From: a virus
Direction: 5' to 3' (one strand)
DNA: 64,000 bases
Virus record (IMG/VR): IMGVR_UViG_3300032770_000001
Coordinates: 251,931 to 315,930 of that record
A program made the position numbers and the translations under genes. The notes below the pieces were generated by a model, which made no database searches, was not told where the DNA came from, and saw only the letters and a program-made list of their open reading frames with translations. Shown here piece after piece: positions 60,897 to 64,000 of the stretch (the stretch's first letter is position 1; the number at the start of each line of letters is the position of its first letter).

Positions 60897-61072
60897 CAGA
60901 TACAGCCGACCTCGTCTTTCGCCTGCGCAAACGCGCTGAGATCAGGCGGCAGATAACCACTCGTAAGAGTGTGCAGGAAGGTAAACCTGATCGCATCGCC
61001 GACCTTCTGGAAGAGGCGGCGAACGAGATTGTTCGGTTGCAAAAAGAATTGGAGACCCATGAAAAGAGGTAA
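60893..61072 (+). CDS. conserved small phage protein (59 aa)
   Basis: TTG start overlapping TGA. 'LVFRLRKRAEIRRQI', 'SVQEGKPDRIADLLEEAANE' and a Leu-rich end are a very common short phage protein, predicted to be two helices. Function unknown. Confidence 0.72.
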   Translation: MTDTADLVFRLRKRAEIRRQITTRKSVQEGKPDRIADLLEEAANEIVRLQKELETHEKR

Positions 61073-61073
61073 C

Positions 61074-61283
61074 ATGGAACGCATTTACGACACCGTCATT
61101 CGCTCTATTCGAGCCTTCAAGCCGTACTTCATGGTCGGCAACCGTCACATCGGCTGCGGTCACCGTCACCGCACGGCTCAGGCGGCACGCAACTGCTTCA
61201 AACGGCACGGACTGAGCGCGGGACAATACCGCATCTACCGGGTCGCCACACGCCCGGACATCACCGCACTGGATCGCGTATGA
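61074..61283 (+). CDS. small basic protein (69 aa)
   Basis: 'MERIYDTVIRSIRAFKPYFM', then 'HIGCGHRHRTAQAARNCFKR', an AP2-like or DUF1508-like 'hrta..Aa..c...h' pattern. Function unknown. Confidence 0.66.
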   Translation: MERIYDTVIRSIRAFKPYFMVGNRHIGCGHRHRTAQAARNCFKRHGLSAGQYRIYRVATRPDITALDRV

Positions 61284-61600
61284 ACCACAAAGTCGCAATG
61301 ATGGAAGTAGAAGTCAACAAGCTGACACGGCAACTCGCGCTGGCTAAGAGCGACCTCGAACAGGTGCGCCGAACGTGCCGTCACCAGTGGGGCAAGACTC
61401 AATACACCCCCGACATTCAGGAAGCTTACACGATTCCCGCCGACCCTCCGGGTACGATGGGCGTTGACTGGCGTCCGGAATGCCACGTTCCTCGCCAAGT
61501 CACGCCGAAGTGGACGCGCACCTGCGAAGAGTGTGGCTTGAAAGAAGAAACGCAGCAGACTGAGGACAAGATCGAAAAAATTCTGGTATTCAGGAGATAG
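61280..61600 (+). CDS. coiled-coil plus zinc site (106 aa)
   Basis: ATGA overlap. Helix 'MMEVEVNKLTRQLALAKSDL', then 'CRHQWGK', 'CHVPRQ' and 'RTCEECGLKEETQQTE'. Similar layout to the protein at 25678, possibly paralogous. Function unknown. Confidence 0.7.
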   Translation: MNHKVAMMEVEVNKLTRQLALAKSDLEQVRRTCRHQWGKTQYTPDIQEAYTIPADPPGTMGVDWRPECHVPRQVTPKWTRTCEECGLKEETQQTEDKIEKILVFRR

Positions 61601-61602
61601 TC

Positions 61603-61968
61603 ATGCTCGAAACCATCAACACTCTGGCGAACTCACTGGTCGAAAAGGCTCCGCAATATCTGCGGATCGCGTTCAACGAAGAAGACCGCACAAAAGACCC
61701 GCAGCCTGAGGCTGCTCACTTCCTCAAGTTCAATCTCGACGGCGACGAACGCCGCATGGGTCGCGACCTCGAACTCTACAATTTCATGTCGGAAGTTGCC
61801 GGGGAGCAGTCGGCTCTGGCTACGCTACTCGAAGAACTGGTACTGCCACTCAAGGGCTATTCCCGCGAGGCTTTTGATGCTGGTATCGCTTTCCTGCGGG
61901 AACGTGGTACGATCTATGGTGAATTGCAGGCGGATTGGAACAATCTGCTTGACTCGGTCAGCAAATAG
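61603..61968 (+). CDS. hypothetical helical protein (121 aa)
   Basis: Starts 'MLETINTLANSLVEKAPQYL'. Entirely helical by composition. RBS AGGAG. Function unknown. Confidence 0.7.
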   Translation: MLETINTLANSLVEKAPQYLRIAFNEEDRTKDPQPEAAHFLKFNLDGDERRMGRDLELYNFMSEVAGEQSALATLLEELVLPLKGYSREAFDAGIAFLRERGTIYGELQADWNNLLDSVSK

Positions 61969-61975
61969 GAGACTC

Positions 61976-62587
61976 ATGAAAAAGCCAGTTATCACCCCCG
62001 CAGCCATCGCCGCACTTGCCGATGGCAATACGGCCAATTTTATCGCCGCCCTCACACCGGGCGGTATCGAAGCGCAGGAAGCCGCTGGACAGCGCGATAT
62101 GGTCGCCAACACCCGCCTGCCCAAAGAGATCATCCACAGCACTGACGTGAACCCCATCGTCCTCGCATCGAAGGGCTTTGAGTTCCTCGGCGACTATGAC
62201 GATCTGTTCTACAGCGTCAAGTTGCCTGCCGGGTGGAAGCTGGTTCCGACCGACCATTCCATGTGGAGCGATCTGGTTGACGACAAGGGCCGCGTCCGTG
62301 CGAACATCTTCTACAAAGCGGCGTTCTACGACCGCTCTGCGCACATGAGTTTCAATCCCCGCTTCTACGTCAACAGCGAGTACGAGGGCGGCAGCTATGC
62401 CCCGGACGCTCGTAAACGATACTTTGTGACCGACCGCCTCAACCCCGACAATCCGCCGTTCCGTGGCGAGTTCTTCACACGTCAGCGCGACAACTGGGGT
62501 CAGGACACCGAGGAGAGCAACAAGGTCTACGCTTGGTTGAAAACGAACTACCCGGACTACGAAAAGTCGTTCGCATACTGGGACTGA
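61976..62587 (+). CDS. hypothetical protein (203 aa)
   Basis: RBS TAGGAG. N-terminal helical region with 'ITPAAIAALADGNTANFIAA', C-terminal aromatic domain ('FDDLFYSV'-like, 'NPRFYVNSEYEGGSYAPDAR'). I have seen the N-terminal pattern in other phage proteins but no function is known to me. Confidence 0.75.
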   Translation: MKKPVITPAAIAALADGNTANFIAALTPGGIEAQEAAGQRDMVANTRLPKEIIHSTDVNPIVLASKGFEFLGDYDDLFYSVKLPAGWKLVPTDHSMWSDLVDDKGRVRANIFYKAAFYDRSAHMSFNPRFYVNSEYEGGSYAPDARKRYFVTDRLNPDNPPFRGEFFTRQRDNWGQDTEESNKVYAWLKTNYPDYEKSFAYWD

Positions 62588-62599
62588 ATCGGAGGGTTT

Positions 62600-63049
62600 A
62601 TGGCTTGCAAGATTACCGACTTTGACGAGAGTTTGCCTGTAGACTTCGTGTTCGGCAGCAACGAACTCGGACAGCACGGCGGCGGTGCCGCTGGCGTGGC
62701 ATGGCGCGAGTACGGCGCACGGTATGCGGGTCACGGCGGTGCCGGACAGGGCTTCGGTCCGCAGGGGAATTGTTTCGGTATTCCGACTTGCTCCAAAACC
62801 TGCAACCAGCCGGATCACGACATCGAGTACGACAAGCTGAAATACTACATCCAGTGCTTCCTGCTGTGGGCTCGATTGCAGATGGGCAGACGACAATTCA
62901 AGGTCACGCAGATCGGATGCGGACTCGCCGGGTGGAAGTCGGAAGAAGTCGCACCCCTGTTCAACGACGCCCCGCCGAACTGCTTCTATGATACGGCATG
63001 GCACGAGTTCCTCGGCGATGAGAAGAAGTATTGGGGGCACGTCGGATAG
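62600..63049 (+). CDS. A1S_2505-type phage protein (macrodomain-like)
   Basis: 149 aa. 'DFVFGSNELGQHGGGAAGVA' with 'GARYAGHGGAGQGFGPQGN' and 'FGIPT' is the signature of A1S_2505-type phage proteins, whose glycine-rich loop recalls ADP-ribose-binding macrodomains. It may bind ADP-ribose-like ligands, which fits the ADP-ribosylglycohydrolase at 45000. Ligand is inference. Confidence 0.8.
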   Translation: MACKITDFDESLPVDFVFGSNELGQHGGGAAGVAWREYGARYAGHGGAGQGFGPQGNCFGIPTCSKTCNQPDHDIEYDKLKYYIQCFLLWARLQMGRRQFKVTQIGCGLAGWKSEEVAPLFNDAPPNCFYDTAWHEFLGDEKKYWGHVG

Positions 63050-63081
63050 AATCAGGGAGTGATCGATCATGGGAGGTCGTG

Positions 63082-63414
63082 ATGAAAACAATACTGCTGG
63101 CAGTTGGTTTGTTGCTTATGTCGTCCGTGTGTTGGGGTCAATCAGTCCTCGGCGGTGGTGGACTTCAAGGGCCGACAAGCAACACTTACGTGATGCCGGA
63201 TCATCCGCAGCACGCTGATTATCATGCCATGTCTTCGGAGACGACGCTGGTCGGCGGCGGCTCGATTACCGTAGCTTCCGGCGAACAACCGCTGTGGCAG
63301 TTCGGCTCCGACAAGGTAGAAGAGCCCCTCGGCGATGTCGCCCGTCGTTACCGCCTATACGATGGACGCGAGAAAGCACGCATTCGTTGGGAAGCGCAGG
63401 GCGAGAAAAAGTAA
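63082..63414 (+). CDS. exported protein (110 aa)
   Basis: RBS GGGAGG. Signal peptide 'MKTILLAVGLLLMSSVCWG' then a Gly/Ser-rich mature part with 'TYVMPDHPQHADYHAMSSET'. Similar signal to the protein at 3393. Function unknown. Confidence 0.74.
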   Translation: MKTILLAVGLLLMSSVCWGQSVLGGGGLQGPTSNTYVMPDHPQHADYHAMSSETTLVGGGSITVASGEQPLWQFGSDKVEEPLGDVARRYRLYDGREKARIRWEAQGEKK

Positions 63415-63620
63415 TGCATTTCTGGTTCCAACATTACGTGCTCTCGACCCTCGCGGTCTATTTGTTCTTCGCGGTGCTCTATGGGCGCAAATTCAACCAG
63501 ATCAAGAAAGCACCAAACGTTTGCACTTTGATTGTCGGCGGCTTGCTCTGGTTCCCGATTGTGCTGGTGTGGGTGTACGGTGGGCTCTGGCGCGATATCA
63601 AATCTTGGAGAAAATCATGA
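63414..63620 (+). CDS. two-pass membrane protein (68 aa)
   Basis: TAATG overlap. Segments about 8-24 and 36-57, basic tail. Function unknown. Confidence 0.72.
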   Translation: MHFWFQHYVLSTLAVYLFFAVLYGRKFNQIKKAPNVCTLIVGGLLWFPIVLVWVYGGLWRDIKSWRKS

Positions 63621-64000
63621 AGCCACACTTCATATTCCCCTGCGATCCACTCAACGACCGCCGTGTTGATGCGGTGTTTGCCGATCAACATGATGCGCTG
63701 CTGGCGGCTGGCTTTAATTGCTCGGTTGTCGATCTGGACGATCCACGGATCACGTTCGGCAAAAACAAGCAGGCTGTGCTACGGGAGTTGTGTGTCTACC
63801 GTGGCTGGATGCTGGGCGAAAAAGAGTACGAGAGACTGTTGCACACCATCCAGACCTATGGCGGCTACCCTATCACCGACGAAAATTCGTATCTGGTCAC
63901 GCATCACCTGCCGAACTGGTATCAGTATCTTCACGATGTGACGCCGGAGACGATGATACTGCCGAACGGAACCTACAACATCGCCGATCTGCCGGAACTG
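63617..64000 (+). CDS. ATP-grasp domain protein, N-terminal part
   Basis: ATGA overlap; 128 codons to the window end, still open. 'FIFPCDPLNDRRVDAVFADQ', 'VYRGWMLGEKEYERLLHTIQ' and 'THHLPNWYQYLHDVTPETMI' match the N-terminus of phage/bacterial DUF4343-type ATP-grasp proteins, which join a carboxylate to an amine or other nucleophile using ATP. The catalytic half lies beyond the window. Confidence 0.75.
   Translation, partial: MKPHFIFPCDPLNDRRVDAVFADQHDALLAAGFNCSVVDLDDPRITFGKNKQAVLRELCVYRGWMLGEKEYERLLHTIQTYGGYPITDENSYLVTHHLPNWYQYLHDVTPETMILPNGTYNIADLPEL

Noticed and set aside
1-64000. Insertion sequence or transposon
   Set aside because: No transposase-like protein and no terminal inverted repeats flanking a gene were seen; mobility genes are homing endonucleases only.

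Overview
The window is part of a tailed-phage genome, probably a large one. Nearly every gene is short, on the plus strand, and joined to the next by stop/start overlaps (ATGA, TAATG, TTGA) or gaps of a few bases. Most products are unrecognised proteins under 150 residues. The recognisable ones are phage-type: rIIA/rIIB-like proteins, MazG-like and DUF5664-like nucleotide hydrolases, an HD hydrolase, NAD-dependent DNA ligase, Ku, HNH and GIY-YIG homing endonucleases, Lar, DUF4326, and about 24 tRNA genes. No terminase, portal, tail, polymerase or lysis gene is seen. The only structural-looking gene is a major-capsid-like protein at 21721-22818 with an odd N-terminus. The host cannot be read directly. 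One secreted His/Trp/Tyr-rich protein (39431-39883) resembles secreted proteins I associate with Acidobacteriota, so a soil bacterium of that kind is a weak inference.

Layout. 1-4330: nucleotide hydrolase, sulfotransferase-like protein and a run of exported or membrane proteins. 4329-8130: Thg1-type tRNA-His guanylyltransferase, a two-gene LemA-like membrane module and a DUF5664-like protein. 8126-18430: small genes around an HD hydrolase and a full-length LigA. 18435-19589: TTGACA promoter, short ORF, terminator, HNH gene and six tRNAs (four Ser). 19620-31571: accessory genes including the capsid-like protein, a nucleotidyltransferase and an HNH protein. 31591-38660: a second TTGACA promoter/short ORF/terminator unit, then a long mixed array of about 18 tRNAs, small zinc-ribbon genes and three homing-type endonucleases. 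38682-48885: small genes with methionine aminopeptidase and ADP-ribosylglycohydrolase. 49002-54406: rIIA, rIIB and Ku. 54410-54784: a strongly folded non-coding stretch. 54785-64000: small genes with a PTH2-like protein, an L7/L12-CTD-like protein, an A1S_2505-like protein and the start of an ATP-grasp protein.

Regulation. Six promoters share a box like CCTANCC, exactly 15 bases, then CTGG joined to a -10 such as TAGAAT. They precede an exported-protein run, the HD gene, a small gene at 23113, rIIA, Ku and a small gene at 59516. The design resembles phage middle promoters where an activator replaces the -35 element. In these and several other genes the start codon lies only 5-8 bases after the -10, so the mRNAs should be leaderless. 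Other genes have a short GC hairpin whose 3' arm is the Shine-Dalgarno sequence.

How the genes fit together. Translation is a strong theme: tRNAs (several anticodons present twice, one copy ordinary and one aberrant), Thg1 alongside two tRNA-His genes, a PTH2-like hydrolase, MetAP, and one locus whose halves pair as a circularly permuted tRNA. NAD/ADP-ribose and DNA-end themes also recur: LigA, Ku, ADP-ribosylglycohydrolase and an A1S_2505-like protein.
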